43,407 bases of DNA, from positions 1 to 43,407 of the forward strand of contig JBDLTZ010000310.1 of the NCBI GenBank assembly GCA_039805565.1, given 5' to 3'. Shown one piece after another: positions 15,313 through 25,300 of this stretch. The DNA comes from CALJIC01 sp039805565 (GTDB lineage: Bacteria; Chloroflexota; Chloroflexia; Chloroflexales; Roseiflexaceae). The first letter of the stretch is position 1, and each line of letters opens with the position of its first letter. The position numbers were made by a program, and so were the translations under genes. The notes beneath the pieces are model-generated. The model saw nothing but the letters and a program-made list of their open reading frames with translations, was not told the origin of the DNA and ran no database searches.

Positions 15313-17604
15313 GTGGCCAGCAATACTCTCAAGCCTTCCGGTGATTCATCGTGCCTTGTGGGGGTCTCAGAGGATCTGATCGACAGTGCGGCGTCAGAGG
15401 ATGAGCTGCGATACAGTCGCGCTCTACGCGCGGGCGGCGTGGTGATCTGGGAGTACGACCTGATCAGCGGCGCCTACTACCACTCGGACAATATTGAGGA
15501 GATGCTCGGCTACTCGTCGGCTGAGCTCAGCACCCACTCGGCCGTCCTCAGCCACACCGTCCCGGAGGACATCGCGGGGATCCTGGCCGCGGCGGACGCC
15601 TGTCTGAACGGGCCCACCCGAGAGTACCAGGTCGAGCAGCGCTTCATCACCAGAAGCGGTAAGGTCCGCTCATTTCTGGCGCGCGGCACCGTGCTGCGAG
15701 ACGCCGACGGCAGGCCGGTGAAGATGATCGGCTCGAGCGTAGACATCACCGAGCAGAAGCTGACCGAGCGCCGACTGGAGCGACAGATGCGCTACCAGTC
15801 GGCGCTCGCGCGCTTCTCGCACGCGCTGATGAGCCCGTACGACGGGCTGGAGATGCGCTGGCCCATCCTGAGCATCGCGCTACAACACCTGCGCGAGGTT
15901 GCGGAGGTCGGGCATGTGCACGTGTTTCGCAACTACCACGATCCAGAGCTTGGGTTGACCGCGACGCTCGTGGCTGAGGCGTGCGGCCCGGGCGTCAACA
16001 GCGCGCTTACCGCGGCGTTTGCGCGGCGGCTGCCGTGGTCGTTCGCGCCCGAGCACGAGCTCCGGGTGCTTGAGCAGGGCGAGCCGTTCGGAGGCGTTGT
16101 GGCCGAGGTCTACAACGACGTGCCTGTCGTGCGGGACCTGCTGATGCAGTACGCGGAGGTGCGATTCATCCAGCGGTTCCCAATCCATATCCAGGGTCAG
16201 TGGTGGGGCATCGTGGGGTACGCAGATAGCAGGTATCGTGAGCCCTACGATGAGCAGGAGGTCATGCTGCTGCGTACCGCCGCAGAGTACATCGGGCAGG
16301 TGATCCGGCGCTGGGAGACGGAGGACGCGCTGCGGGCAAGCGAGGAGCAGCTGCGCTACGAGCAGGCTTCGCTCGTGCGCCGGGTCAACGAGCGTACCGC
16401 GGAGCTGAGCACGGCCAACGCGCAGCTCGCCCGAGCCCTGACTGTTCGCGACGAGTTCCTGGCGAGCATGAGCCACGAGCTACGCACACCGCTCACCGTG
16501 ATCCTCGGGTTCATCGACGCGCTGAAACTGGAGTCCTACGGGCAGATCACCGAGGCTCAGCGCACCGTGCTGGGCTGGGTTGAGAAGAGTGGACGCCACC
16601 TGCTCGCGCTGATCAACGATATTCTCGACCTCTCCAGGATCGAAGCCGGCGCCATGGCGCTGCGCTGGGCGGCTGTCTCTCCGGTGGTGGTCTGTCGGCA
16701 TAGCCTGGATATGGTGGCTCCCTCGGCGCGTGAGAAGCGCCTGCGTGTGACGAGCACCTTCGACAATGGGGTGGATATACTGGTCACCGACGAGCGGCGG
16801 CTCACGCAGATCCTGGTGAACCTGCTCTCAAACGCGGTGAAATTCACTTCTGAGGGTGGCACAATCGGGATCGAGCTAGTGGGTCACGCCGACGCCGGCC
16901 TGGTGGAGATAAGTGTGTGGGACACCGGGATCGGTATTCACGCGGAGAACTTCGAGCGGTTGTTCCAGCCGTTTGTTCAGGTGGACGGCAGCCTCACGCG
17001 GGAGTATGGCGGAGCTGGGCTGGGCCTCGCTCTCGTTGCGCGCCTGGTCGAGCTCCTGGGTGGCAGCGTCGAGGTAACCAGTACTGTTGGCCAGGGAAGC
17101 CGCTTCACTGTTCGCCTGCCGTGGCAGCTCGACGAGCAGGTGGAGCTTCTGCCGCAGGCGAGCGAGGTGGACCCTACGCGGAGGGCGCACGGCAGCCGGC
17201 TGCCCTCTGGCGGGCGACGGGCGACGGTGCTGGTGGTAGATGACGTCGAGCTAACGCTGCAGCTCCTGGGCGACTACCTGAGCCACGAGGGGTGGCACGT
17301 TGTGTTGGCGCGGACGGCGGATGAGGCCGTGGCGCGTGCCGAGGAGATGCGGCCTGATATCATCCTGATGGATATCCAGATGCCCGAGGTCAGCGGGCTG
17401 GAGGCGATACGTCGTATCCGCGCCAGCGCTGGCATAGCCGACACGTATATCATCGCGCTGACGGCGCTGGTGATGCCCGGGGACCGGGATCGCTGTCTCG
17501 ATGCGGGCGCGGACCAGTACGTGAGCAAGCCGGTCGGTCTGGATGTGCTCGGAGAGATGCTGGCAGCGGTCCTCAGTCGAAAGCTCCCTTCGAGCATCTC
17601 CTAG
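15313..17604 (+). CDS. Hybrid sensor histidine kinase/response regulator (PAS-GAF-HisKA-HATPase-REC)
   Basis: 763 aa, no membrane segments, so cytoplasmic. An N-terminal PAS fold (about 35-150, WEYDLISGAYYHSDNIEEMLGY; PAC end IGSSVDITEQ) is followed by a GAF-like domain (about 165-335) and a short coiled-coil. H-box SHELRTPL carries His388. The N-box ILVNLLSNAVKFT and G-boxes DTGIGI and GGAGLGLAL complete the catalytic domain. A C-terminal receiver has Asp687 in LMDIQMP and Lys in YVSKPV. GAGGAG at 15302-15307 serves GTG 15313. No DNA-binding output domain or cognate regulator adjoins. The stop overlaps that of the convergent STAND-like gene within CTAG. Confidence 0.95.
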   Translation: MASNTLKPSGDSSCLVGVSEDLIDSAASEDELRYSRALRAGGVVIWEYDLISGAYYHSDNIEEMLGYSSAELSTHSAVLSHTVPEDIAGILAAADACLNGPTREYQVEQRFITRSGKVRSFLARGTVLRDADGRPVKMIGSSVDITEQKLTERRLERQMRYQSALARFSHALMSPYDGLEMRWPILSIALQHLREVAEVGHVHVFRNYHDPELGLTATLVAEACGPGVNSALTAAFARRLPWSFAPEHELRVLEQGEPFGGVVAEVYNDVPVVRDLLMQYAEVRFIQRFPIHIQGQWWGIVGYADSRYREPYDEQEVMLLRTAAEYIGQVIRRWETEDALRASEEQLRYEQASLVRRVNERTAELSTANAQLARALTVRDEFLASMSHELRTPLTVILGFIDALKLESYGQITEAQRTVLGWVEKSGRHLLALINDILDLSRIEAGAMALRWAAVSPVVVCRHSLDMVAPSAREKRLRVTSTFDNGVDILVTDERRLTQILVNLLSNAVKFTSEGGTIGIELVGHADAGLVEISVWDTGIGIHAENFERLFQPFVQVDGSLTREYGGAGLGLALVARLVELLGGSVEVTSTVGQGSRFTVRLPWQLDEQVELLPQASEVDPTRRAHGSRLPSGGRRATVLVVDDVELTLQLLGDYLSHEGWHVVLARTADEAVARAEEMRPDIILMDIQMPEVSGLEAIRRIRASAGIADTYIIALTALVMPGDRDRCLDAGADQYVSKPVGLDVLGEMLAAVLSRKLPSSIS

Positions 17605-20600
17605 GCCCACCAACTGTCTACCTCGTCCAGCGCGCCGGCCGCCGCCAGCAGCAGCTCTCCCCCGCCGAGCTCGGCCAGGGCGTCTGCTGCCCACCCCAGG
17701 CAGAGAAAGGTTTCGCGGCGGCCGATCGCGGCGACCTCGCGCAGCGCCTCGCTGAGGGTGGCGTGCGCCAGGCCGTAATCCCCGGCGAGGGCCGAGGCTC
17801 GCGTCGCGGTTACGAGTGCCCGCGCCCGTTCCACCGGCCGCGCGATACGCCCCGCGATGGCCAGCGCGTCGTCGAGGGCGCCGTTCGAGGCCAGCGCTTG
17901 CACAGCCGCGGCCTGGTAGCGGCTGCGCGCGCCCGGCTCATGGAGGGCGGCGATAGCCTCGAAGGCTGCCACGCGCGCGCCGGCAGCCGCCAGTGGCGCA
18001 GCGATCGCCGTCTCTGCGCGGAGGCGCTCGGCGGTGTGCGGAATCCGACGGGCGCGAGCCTGGGCGACCGCTGGCTCGCCGGCCCGCGCCCAGCCGATCG
18101 CGAGGTCCGCCTCGGTCCGCGCCCGCTGCTCCTCCGCCGTGATACCCCCGGCCAGCTCGAACCCCGCGCGCCAGTCACCCGCGGCCCCTACCAGCCGTGC
18201 GAGCTCGTCCAGCGCCCAGTCGCGCTCGTCGTCGTCCTGGATGCCACCGGCGACCGCGCCCGCGGCCACGAAGTCTGCGGCGCGTGCGAGGGCCACCGCG
18301 ATGCGCGACTGGGCGCGGTCGCGGCCCTCGCCCTCGGGGAGGACGCCGGCGGTCCGGAGGGCGTCCTCGGGCCTGCCGATCGCCGCCTGGGCCGCCGCGA
18401 GCGCTGCCACCACTGGAGCCTGCTCCTCGCCTGAGATCCCGGCGACTGCCTGCGATGCCTCGTCGAGCGCCTCGGGCGCCAGGGGCGGGTGCGCCAGCGC
18501 CAGCTCGACCAGGCCTCGCGCGCGCACCTCGTCGTCCAGCACCATGCGCGCCACGTCCAGCGCCTGGTCCGCCATGCCCCCGTCGACCATCGCCAGAGCT
18601 ACCTGCGTGAGCGCCCGGTCGCGGAGTGAGCGCCCAGGCAGCATCGCCACCCGGTCTACCGCCCGCGGGTTGCTCCGGCGCGCGGCGTCGCAGGCGATCT
18701 CGGTGCTCACCCAGGCCACAGCCGTCTCGGTCCGCAGCGTGCTCAGCACCACGCCGGCGCGCTCGTAGTCGCCGGCGCGGGCGTGCCCCACCGCCACCTC
18801 GGCCATGGCCCACTCGTGGTTGCCGGCGTGGCCGATCGCGTAGGCCACCTCCTCGGCGCGGGTGCGGTGGTCGCGCGCCAAGAGCCAGCGGACGACCTCG
18901 GTCTCGATCATGCCGCGCCGCTCGGGGTGCACGATGCGGGTGGTGATGCCGAGGGCGATGTCGGGCGCTCCGGTCGTGATGGCGGCGCGCGCGAGGGCCA
19001 CCAGGGCCTCCTCGCGCTCGTCGCGCCAGGCGCGCGGCAGGCCGGGGGTCTCGAGGTCGAGGGCCTCGGAGAGCATGCGCATCGCCGAGGCGCGCATGCG
19101 GAGCGCGAAGCAGACCTCGCCGAGCCGTCGCAGGATCTGGGCCTTGTCCCGGCCGTCCGGCAGCTGGTCCACCATCGCCCGCACCCTCCTGAGGGTCGGC
19201 TCGCGCGCCTGGTCACGCTTCAGAGCCTCGCCGAGGGCTTCGGCGGGCGCGTCGAGCGGGAGGCTGCGGGAGAGCAGGCTCAGGGTGCCGGCGACGGCAG
19301 CGCTTCGCACCAGACGCAGCGGCGACCCGTCGCTTGCCGCGGCGCGCAGCTCCCAGGCCATATCGGCGGCGGCCGTATGGTGGTCTCCGGTCGCACGCTG
19401 CTGCGCCAGCACCCAGGGTCGCTGTGCCACTTCAGTGGCCAGATCGCCGCGCGTGGCGCGGCCGCTGAGAGCGATGTGGCGCGCAAGTTGCCGCGAGAAG
19501 TAGCCGCGGTGTGCCGGGCCACGCCCACTCTCCTCCGCCCGTCCGGGCACCGCGCCGTAGGCCAGGGCCACCGCGGCGAAGGCCCCGTGGGCGCGCTCCA
19601 GCGCGGGTGCGTCCTGGGCGGCGATGAAGCCGGCGGTGGCGGGGTGGTACACCCGGGCGCGCCGGCCGTCCTGCTCCAGCAGCGCGTGCCACCGCGCCGC
19701 GCGGGCGCGGGCGTCCTCCGGCGAGAGCCCGGCCACCGTCGCGGCCAGCGCCAGATCCACCGGCTCGGCAGCGGCGACCAGCGCTGTGAGAAGCCGGTGG
19801 TCGGCGGGATCGAGCGCATCCCACCACTCCTGGTGGAGGGCCTGGAGCCCTACGGGGAGGGCTCGGCGGCGGAGGACCCCGGCCGCCAGCAGCCCCACCG
19901 CCAGCCGGACGTACAAGAACGACCCGCGGGCGCGCGCGGCGAGGGCGGCGGCGAGCTGCGCCGGCGCGCCAAGGGCCGCAGCGTACCCGGCGAGCTGCCC
20001 TGCTGAGGCGTGCCCGCTTGAGGGGAGGGTCAAGCGTGCGGTGGGGGTCAGGTCGGCGATCTGGGGGGTGCCGTACTCGTGCGCGAGCACGATCGCGACG
20101 CCTGCCGGAACAGCGGTCGGGAAGAGGTCGGGCCGCGCGCGCACGTCGGTGTCTGCGGGACGCCCTACCAGGAGCACGAGTGGGTCGCCTGGCCGGCGCG
20201 CGGCGCCTGCCTCGGCGAGCAGGCGCTCGAGCGCCGTGATATCTTGGCCCGCGGCCGGGGGCACGAGCGCGAGCGGGAGTTGCTCGAGGGCGGCCACCTG
20301 TGCGCACAGCGCCATCAGCCCGCCGCCCGCGTCCTCCTCGGGGAGCCAGAAGACGTACGGGCGAGCCGCGGCCAGGTGGCACAGCAGGGCTGTCGCGCCG
20401 CTGCCGCGCGGCCCCTCGACGGCGATGAGGCCGCCCGCGCCGAGGCACGAGTCCAGCGCGCCCAGCAGCTCCGGGCGCGGGATGAACGATGCGGCGCGCT
20501 CGGCAATGCGGCCCGCCTGCAGCGCTAGCGAGCGGCCGGCCTGAGAGCGGAGGTGGGGTGTCTGCGCCAGCGCCTCGACTGCCGGCGGGAGGGGTGTTGA

Positions 20601-20606
20601 TGCCAT
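17601..20606 (-). CDS. Large STAND-like protein with degenerate P-loop and long helical-repeat region
   Basis: 1001 aa from ATG 20606 (an in-frame ATG at 20672 is possible). Residues 40-80 look like the start of a STAND/AAA-type NTPase (FIPRPELLGAL, then VEGPRGSGATALL), but the Walker A lysine is Ala71. The hhhh stretch PLVLLVGRP, where Walker B would be, lacks the acidic residue. Residues about 250-420 resemble the winged-helix/effector-connecting part of STAND proteins. From about 450 to the end are degenerate Ala-rich helical hairpins of TPR/ARM type, many spaced near 35-40 residues (AVARAGDYERA-like, WARAGEPAVAQARARRI). A scaffold or sensor role is inference. It is convergent with the hybrid kinase, sharing CTAG at the stops. 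Confidence 0.6.
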   Translation of the reverse strand: MASTPLPPAVEALAQTPHLRSQAGRSLALQAGRIAERAASFIPRPELLGALDSCLGAGGLIAVEGPRGSGATALLCHLAAARPYVFWLPEEDAGGGLMALCAQVAALEQLPLALVPPAAGQDITALERLLAEAGAARRPGDPLVLLVGRPADTDVRARPDLFPTAVPAGVAIVLAHEYGTPQIADLTPTARLTLPSSGHASAGQLAGYAAALGAPAQLAAALAARARGSFLYVRLAVGLLAAGVLRRRALPVGLQALHQEWWDALDPADHRLLTALVAAAEPVDLALAATVAGLSPEDARARAARWHALLEQDGRRARVYHPATAGFIAAQDAPALERAHGAFAAVALAYGAVPGRAEESGRGPAHRGYFSRQLARHIALSGRATRGDLATEVAQRPWVLAQQRATGDHHTAAADMAWELRAAASDGSPLRLVRSAAVAGTLSLLSRSLPLDAPAEALGEALKRDQAREPTLRRVRAMVDQLPDGRDKAQILRRLGEVCFALRMRASAMRMLSEALDLETPGLPRAWRDEREEALVALARAAITTGAPDIALGITTRIVHPERRGMIETEVVRWLLARDHRTRAEEVAYAIGHAGNHEWAMAEVAVGHARAGDYERAGVVLSTLRTETAVAWVSTEIACDAARRSNPRAVDRVAMLPGRSLRDRALTQVALAMVDGGMADQALDVARMVLDDEVRARGLVELALAHPPLAPEALDEASQAVAGISGEEQAPVVAALAAAQAAIGRPEDALRTAGVLPEGEGRDRAQSRIAVALARAADFVAAGAVAGGIQDDDERDWALDELARLVGAAGDWRAGFELAGGITAEEQRARTEADLAIGWARAGEPAVAQARARRIPHTAERLRAETAIAAPLAAAGARVAAFEAIAALHEPGARSRYQAAAVQALASNGALDDALAIAGRIARPVERARALVTATRASALAGDYGLAHATLSEALREVAAIGRRETFLCLGWAADALAELGGGELLLAAAGALDEVDSWWA

Positions 20607-20851
20607 GGACTGCGGCCTCGGTGAGCCGAGCGGAAGGTGCTCGAATCGGCTCCTGCTTCCTACGGCCTGCACTCAGGTCGCGGTATGAGGACTCTACCGC
20701 AGCGTCAGGGCGCGGTCAAGCCGATTCAAGACCGATCAGACATGGCTTCAGAAAGCCAAAAAAACGAGTTGAAAAGGTTCGGAGGGGTTTCTTGGCTTCC
20801 TAATCAGCAAAGACCCTTGACAAGTGCGGTATACTGCATCTTGAAGGGAAA

Positions 20852-20865
20852 TTCGAGTACTCGAA
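20852..20865. promoter_or_regulatory. 14-bp perfect palindrome in the HU leader, operator candidate
   Basis: TTCGAGTACTCGAA equals its own reverse complement. It lies between a TATACT (20830-20835) and the ribosome binding site of the HU gene, near the expected transcription start, so a repressor site is plausible. Confidence 0.5.
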
Positions 20866-20893
20866 CTCATGTACTGAGGAGGAATCAGGGCCC

Positions 20894-21172
20894 ATGCAGA
20901 AGACCGATTTCATCAAGGCCGTTGCCGAGCAGACCGGCATCTCCCAGAAGGAGACGAAGCAGGTCATCGACGCGGCGTTGAAGGTGATCGAGGACGCGCT
21001 GAAGCGCGGCGAGAAGGTCACGCTCACGGGCTTCGGCACCTTCGAGGTGCGGCAGCGGCAGGCGCGCGAGGGTGTGAACCCGCAGACGCGCTCGAAGATC
21101 AACATCCCGGCCACCAAGACGCCGGGGTTCAGTGCCAGCAGCACGCTCAAGGACGCAGTCAAAGAGGCGTAG
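20894..21172 (+). CDS. hup: HU family DNA-binding protein
   Basis: 92 aa, the normal HU length. MQKTDFIKAVAEQTGISQKETKQVIDA-type N-terminal helices, the FGTFEVRQRQAREGVNPQT arm (GFGTF, R-x-ARxG-x-NP) and a C-terminal strand are all intact. It is a nucleoid protein that bends DNA as a dimer. A strong SD (GAGGAGG, 20876-20882) precedes ATG 20894. TATACT at 20830-20835 is the best -10, and TTGACA at 20817-20822 is too close to be its -35. The leader holds a perfect palindrome, and a hairpin follows the gene. Confidence 0.96.
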   Translation: MQKTDFIKAVAEQTGISQKETKQVIDAALKVIEDALKRGEKVTLTGFGTFEVRQRQAREGVNPQTRSKINIPATKTPGFSASSTLKDAVKEA

Positions 21173-21201
21173 CCCACGCCGAACGGCTACCGGCTATAAT
21201 A

Positions 21202-21248
21202 GGGGGCACAGAGACCACGCAGCAGATCTGCGCGAGCTCTGTGCCCCC
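21202..21248. repeat. CACAGAG hairpin repeat, copy 2, between HU and the SWIM gene
   Basis: GGGGGCACAGAG (21202-21213) pairs perfectly with CTCTGTGCCCCC (21237-21248). The loop holds a second perfect palindrome, GCAGATCTGC. It lies between convergent genes and could end transcription from both sides, though no T-tract follows. Confidence 0.65.
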
Positions 21249-21271
21249 TGTGATATGAGTGCCCGGGCGTG

Positions 21272-22156
21272 TCATCCCTCGTCGCCCAGCACGTGCGCCA
21301 GAGCGCGCTGTGTCGCCCGGCGATAGACCTCGCGCAGCGCGTCGTCGGCTCCGGCGGGCGCTGGGCCAAGGCGCCGCAGCAGAGGTGTCTCGATCTCGGG
21401 CGCCGCGATGCGGACCTCGATCGCGTCCAGGCCCGGCCCGGCCTGGTAGAAGGCCCCCAGCAGTGCGTCGAGCGGCTCCTCCTGTGGCGGTGTGGGGTGC
21501 TCCTGCGCGGGGCCGGGGTCGGTGGGGCCGGCGCGGCGGGCGCGCAGCGCCTCGACCACCTGCTCCTGGGTGCGGCCGCGCAGCGCGAAGATCAGGAACG
21601 GATCCTCGTCGAAGCGCTCGCCGAGCAGGTAGTGGACGGCGGCGATGTGCTTGCAGGGGTTGGCGGCGTCCGGGCATGAGCAGGAGGCCGTGATGTCGCG
21701 CGCGGCCTGCGGGAAGAGCGGCGCCCCGGCGGCGCCGAAGGCCTGCTCGATATCCTGCGGCATCTCGCCCGCCAGCAGCTTGGCGGCGAAGATCGCCTGC
21801 TCGGCCAGGGCGTCGGCGACGCGCTCCCACTGCACGTCGTTGAGCGGGCGCAGCGCGATCGTCACGTCGTAGGGGCGCGGGCGCGAGCCCTGCACTTTGG
21901 CGCGCACCTGCCCCGGCGCCACCTCGATGCTCAGCACCTGGCCCTGACGCGCGTAGGAGCGGCCGCGGGTGAGACGGCTGCCGTAGCCGAGTCGCTCGAG
22001 GGCCCCGATCCAGCGCTTGGCCCACCAGCTTTCGCCGAACGCGCCGCGCTGTGTTTTGGCCTTGATGCCGCGCTCGGTGCGGATCGGGCGGGACGGCGGG
22101 TAGCGCCAGGAGTCATACTCCTCGTCGTACTCCTCGATGTCGTCGTCGTCGGACAT
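21272..22156 (-). CDS. SWIM zinc-finger protein, partner of the SNF2 ATPase
   Basis: 294 aa. An acidic start (SDDDDIEEYDEEYD) precedes a conserved block RGAFGESWWAKRWI, which is typical of SNF2-linked SWIM proteins. The SWIM motif CxCx6CxH is Cys159, Cys161, Cys168, His170 (CSCPDAANPCKH). The C-terminal part is Pro/Glu-rich then helical. It is downstream of the SNF2 gene on the same strand, a recurring pairing in actinobacteria and Chloroflexi. A role in binding DNA or protein for the remodeller is inference. AAGGAG precedes ATG 22156. The 194-bp spacer to SNF2 is very GC-rich and holds nothing I recognise. Confidence 0.88.
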   Translation of the reverse strand: MSDDDDIEEYDEEYDSWRYPPSRPIRTERGIKAKTQRGAFGESWWAKRWIGALERLGYGSRLTRGRSYARQGQVLSIEVAPGQVRAKVQGSRPRPYDVTIALRPLNDVQWERVADALAEQAIFAAKLLAGEMPQDIEQAFGAAGAPLFPQAARDITASCSCPDAANPCKHIAAVHYLLGERFDEDPFLIFALRGRTQEQVVEALRARRAGPTDPGPAQEHPTPPQEEPLDALLGAFYQAGPGLDAIEVRIAAPEIETPLLRRLGPAPAGADDALREVYRRATQRALAHVLGDEG

Positions 22157-22350
22157 GGTGTGCTCCTTTGCGCCGGGAGCCGGCTCGCTCCCCCTGCGGC
22201 GCTCCCCACGTGCGCGCTAGGGCGCCCGGATCGTGAGGGCCGGGACGGCCGGCGCTCCGGCGACTACGGACAGAGGTTGAGCGGCAAGCGACCGGGGCCG
22301 GCACGGCGCGCATTCGCGCCAGCGGAAGGTAGCCCCCGGCGGCGTGCGTG

Positions 22351-25300
22351 TCACACCTCGACCGCCTCATCGCGGCGCAGGGCCACCAGCTCGCGCAGCT
22401 CGGCGGTGTCCAGCTCGGTGAGCCACCCCTCGCCGGTGCCCAGCACGCTCTCGGCCAGCGCGCGCTTGCTCTCGATCAGCGCGTCGATCTTCTCCTCCAG
22501 CGTCCCCTGACAGACGAACTTGTGCACCTGCACGTTGCGATTCTGGCCGATGCGGAAGGCGCGGTCGGTGGCCTGGTTCTCCACCGCCGGGTTCCACCAG
22601 CGGTCGAAGTGGAAGACGTGGCTGGCCGCGGTAAGGTTCAGGCCCACGCCGCCTGCTTTGAGCGAGAGGATGAACACGCGCGGGCCGCTCGGGGCCTGGA
22701 AGCGGCGCACCATGCCGTCGCGGTCTTTGGGCGGGGTACCGCCGTGCAGGAAGAGGGCCTCCTCGTAGAACGTCTCGCGCAGGTGGCGCTGGAGCATGGC
22801 GCCCATCTCGGCGAACTGCGTGAAGACCAGCGCCCGGTCGCCGGCGGCGTAGACCTCCTCGAGCATCTCGGTGAGGCGCGCGAGCTTGCCCGAGCGGCCG
22901 GGGAGCGCGCTGTTGTCCTTCAGGAACTGCGCCGGGTGGTTGCAGACCTGCTTGAGCTGCATGAGCATCGCCAGCACCTGCCCCCGCCGCGCCATCGGGT
23001 CGCCCTCGGCGCTCTCGATCTGCGCCAGCGCGTCGCGCACCGCGGCCTCGTAGAGCGTGGCCTGCTCCGGCGTGAGCGGGCAGAAGACCTTCATCTCCAG
23101 CTTGTCCGGCAGGTCGGAGATGATGCTCTTGTCGGTCTTAACGCGCCGCAGCACGAAGGGCGCGGTCAGCCGCCGCAGCCGCTCGGCAGCCTCCTTGTCG
23201 GCGGCGCGCTCGATCGGGCGGGCGAACTGGCGGCGGAAAGCCTCCTCGCTGCCGAGGTAGCCGGGGTTGAGGAAGGCCATGATGCTCCACAGCTCGCTCA
23301 GGCGGTTCTCCACCGGCGTGCCGGTGAGCGCCACGCGCCCCTCGGACTGGAGCGCTCGCGCGGCCTGGGCCTGGCGGGTGGCGGGGTTCTTGATATTCTG
23401 GGCCTCGTCCAGCACCACCGTGCTCCAGCGCAGCCCTGTGACCGTCTCGCGGTCGCGCGCCAGCAGCGGGTAGCTGGTGAGCACTACGTCGTGGCGCTTG
23501 GCGGCGCGGATGAAGCCCGGCCCTGAGAGGCGGTCGGCGCCGCGGTGGGCCAGCACGCGCAGCTTCGGGGCGAAGCGCTGCAGCTCGCGCTGCCAGTTGC
23601 CGACGACCGATGTGGGGCAGACCACGAGCGCCGGGGCGGTGGCGCCGAGCCGCTCGCGCTCGTGCAGGAGGTACGTGATAGACATAAGCGTTTTGCCGAG
23701 GCCCATGTCGTCGGCCAGGCAGGCGCCAAGGCGGAAGCCGCGCAGGAAGGCGAGCCAGGAGTAGCCGCGCTGCTGGTAGGGGCGCAGCTCGGCGTCGAGC
23801 CCCTTCGGCGGGCGCAGGATGTCAAGCCGGGCGCCGTCATTCAGGCGGTCGAGCAGGTCGCGCAGCCACCCCTCGGCCTGCACCCCCTCGACCTCGACGC
23901 CCGGCAGGGCGGCCGTGCCCTCGCCGCCAACGCCGAGTCGCAACGCGTCGAGCAGAGTCATCTCGGCGGCCGGGCCGCGCTCGAACAGCCGGAGCGCCTG
24001 CTGGATCTGCGCGGGGTCGAGCACTACCCACTGGCCGCGCACCTGCACCAGCGGCTGCTTGAGGGCGGCGAGGCGCTCGAACTCTGCGCGGTCGATCGGC
24101 TCGCCGGCCAGGGTGAGCTGCCAGTCGAAGCTGACGAGGCTGTCGAAGCTGAGCAGGCTCTTGCCGCTGGAGCCGGGGGACTTGGTGCTGGCCTTCGCGC
24201 GGGCGCGGATGCGGGCGCTGCCGCCGCGCCACCAGGCCGGCACCACGATGCCGAAGCCGCTCTGCTCCAGCAGCGGGGCGGCGTCGCTGAGGAAGTCGAA
24301 GGCCTGCCGGGCGGTGAGCACGGCGGCGTCGGGGGCCTTGGTGCGGAGCGCGGCCTCGATCGGCGGGAAGATCCGCGCGGCGTACCCCAGGCCGGCGAGC
24401 AGGCGCTCCTGCGGGTGCTCGAAGCGCCGGTGGAGGTAGCTCAGGGCGCCGCCGCGCTCGCGCCAGATCCGCTCGGCGGGCACGATCAGGCTGGGGTCGT
24501 CGGTGGCGCGCAGCAGGAAGGCCAGGTGCCACGGCCCGTCCTGGCGCAGCGGCGGCTCGAGGCGGAAGGTGATGCGGAAGGCGTCGTCGCCGGCCACCTG
24601 CGACTGTCCGGCCCACGCCTGCCAGGCCTTGAAGAGCGCGTCGGCCTCCGGGCCGCCGATCGTGAGCTCGGGGTCCGGCCCGGTGAGCGCGGCCAGCCAG
24701 GCGGCGGCGGGGGAGCGCCGTGCGCTGAGTGCCGAGTCGTGAGTCGTGAGTGCCGAGTCTTGAGCGCTGAGTGCTGAGGACTGAGTGCGGCGAGGGCGGC
24801 CCCTGGTGATGGTGAGGTCAGTCGTATCAGTGGCATTTGGCCCTTGGTCCTTGGTCTTTGGTCCTTGGCCTTTGGTCTTTGGTCTTTGGTCTCTTTCCTC
24901 ATCGCCCATCTGGCGAACGGCCGCGTCCACCACGGCGCCGAGGAAGTCGTCGAGCAGGGCGCGCGGCGGCAGGGCGCGGGCGGGGTCTGGGGCGGCGGCG
25001 CGGCAGAGCGGCGGCATGGCCTCGGCCAGAGCGGTGAGCCTGGCGCTGAGCTCGGGGGCCGGGCGGGGGAGCCAGGCGGCAAGGAGCCGGAAGCCGTCGC
25101 GGCGCAGGCCGGGCATCATCTGCTGGCGGGCGAGCAGCTCCATCGCCAGGAGCGCCGCCACGCGCCAGGCGCGCATATCGGCGCTGGGCGCAGCCGAAAG
25201 GCCATCTCCCAGCAGCAGGTCCAACGCGGGGGCGGGCGAGAGCAGGAGCCCGGAGACCTGCCAGGCGGCGAGGCGCTTCGGCTGCGTGGCGGGGGCCTCC

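Noticed and set aside
20817..20835. TTGACA and TATACT as the HU promoter pair
   Set aside because: They are only 7 bp apart, far short of a usable spacer; at most one of them is part of the promoter.
22348..23526. Plus-strand frame of 392 codons opposite the SNF2 gene
   Set aside because: Antisense frame; the SNF2 motifs on the minus strand explain the open reading frame.
24727..24892. Possible CRISPR or CRISPR-like repeat
   Set aside because: Units are 7 bp and contiguous without spacers, and no cas gene is near.
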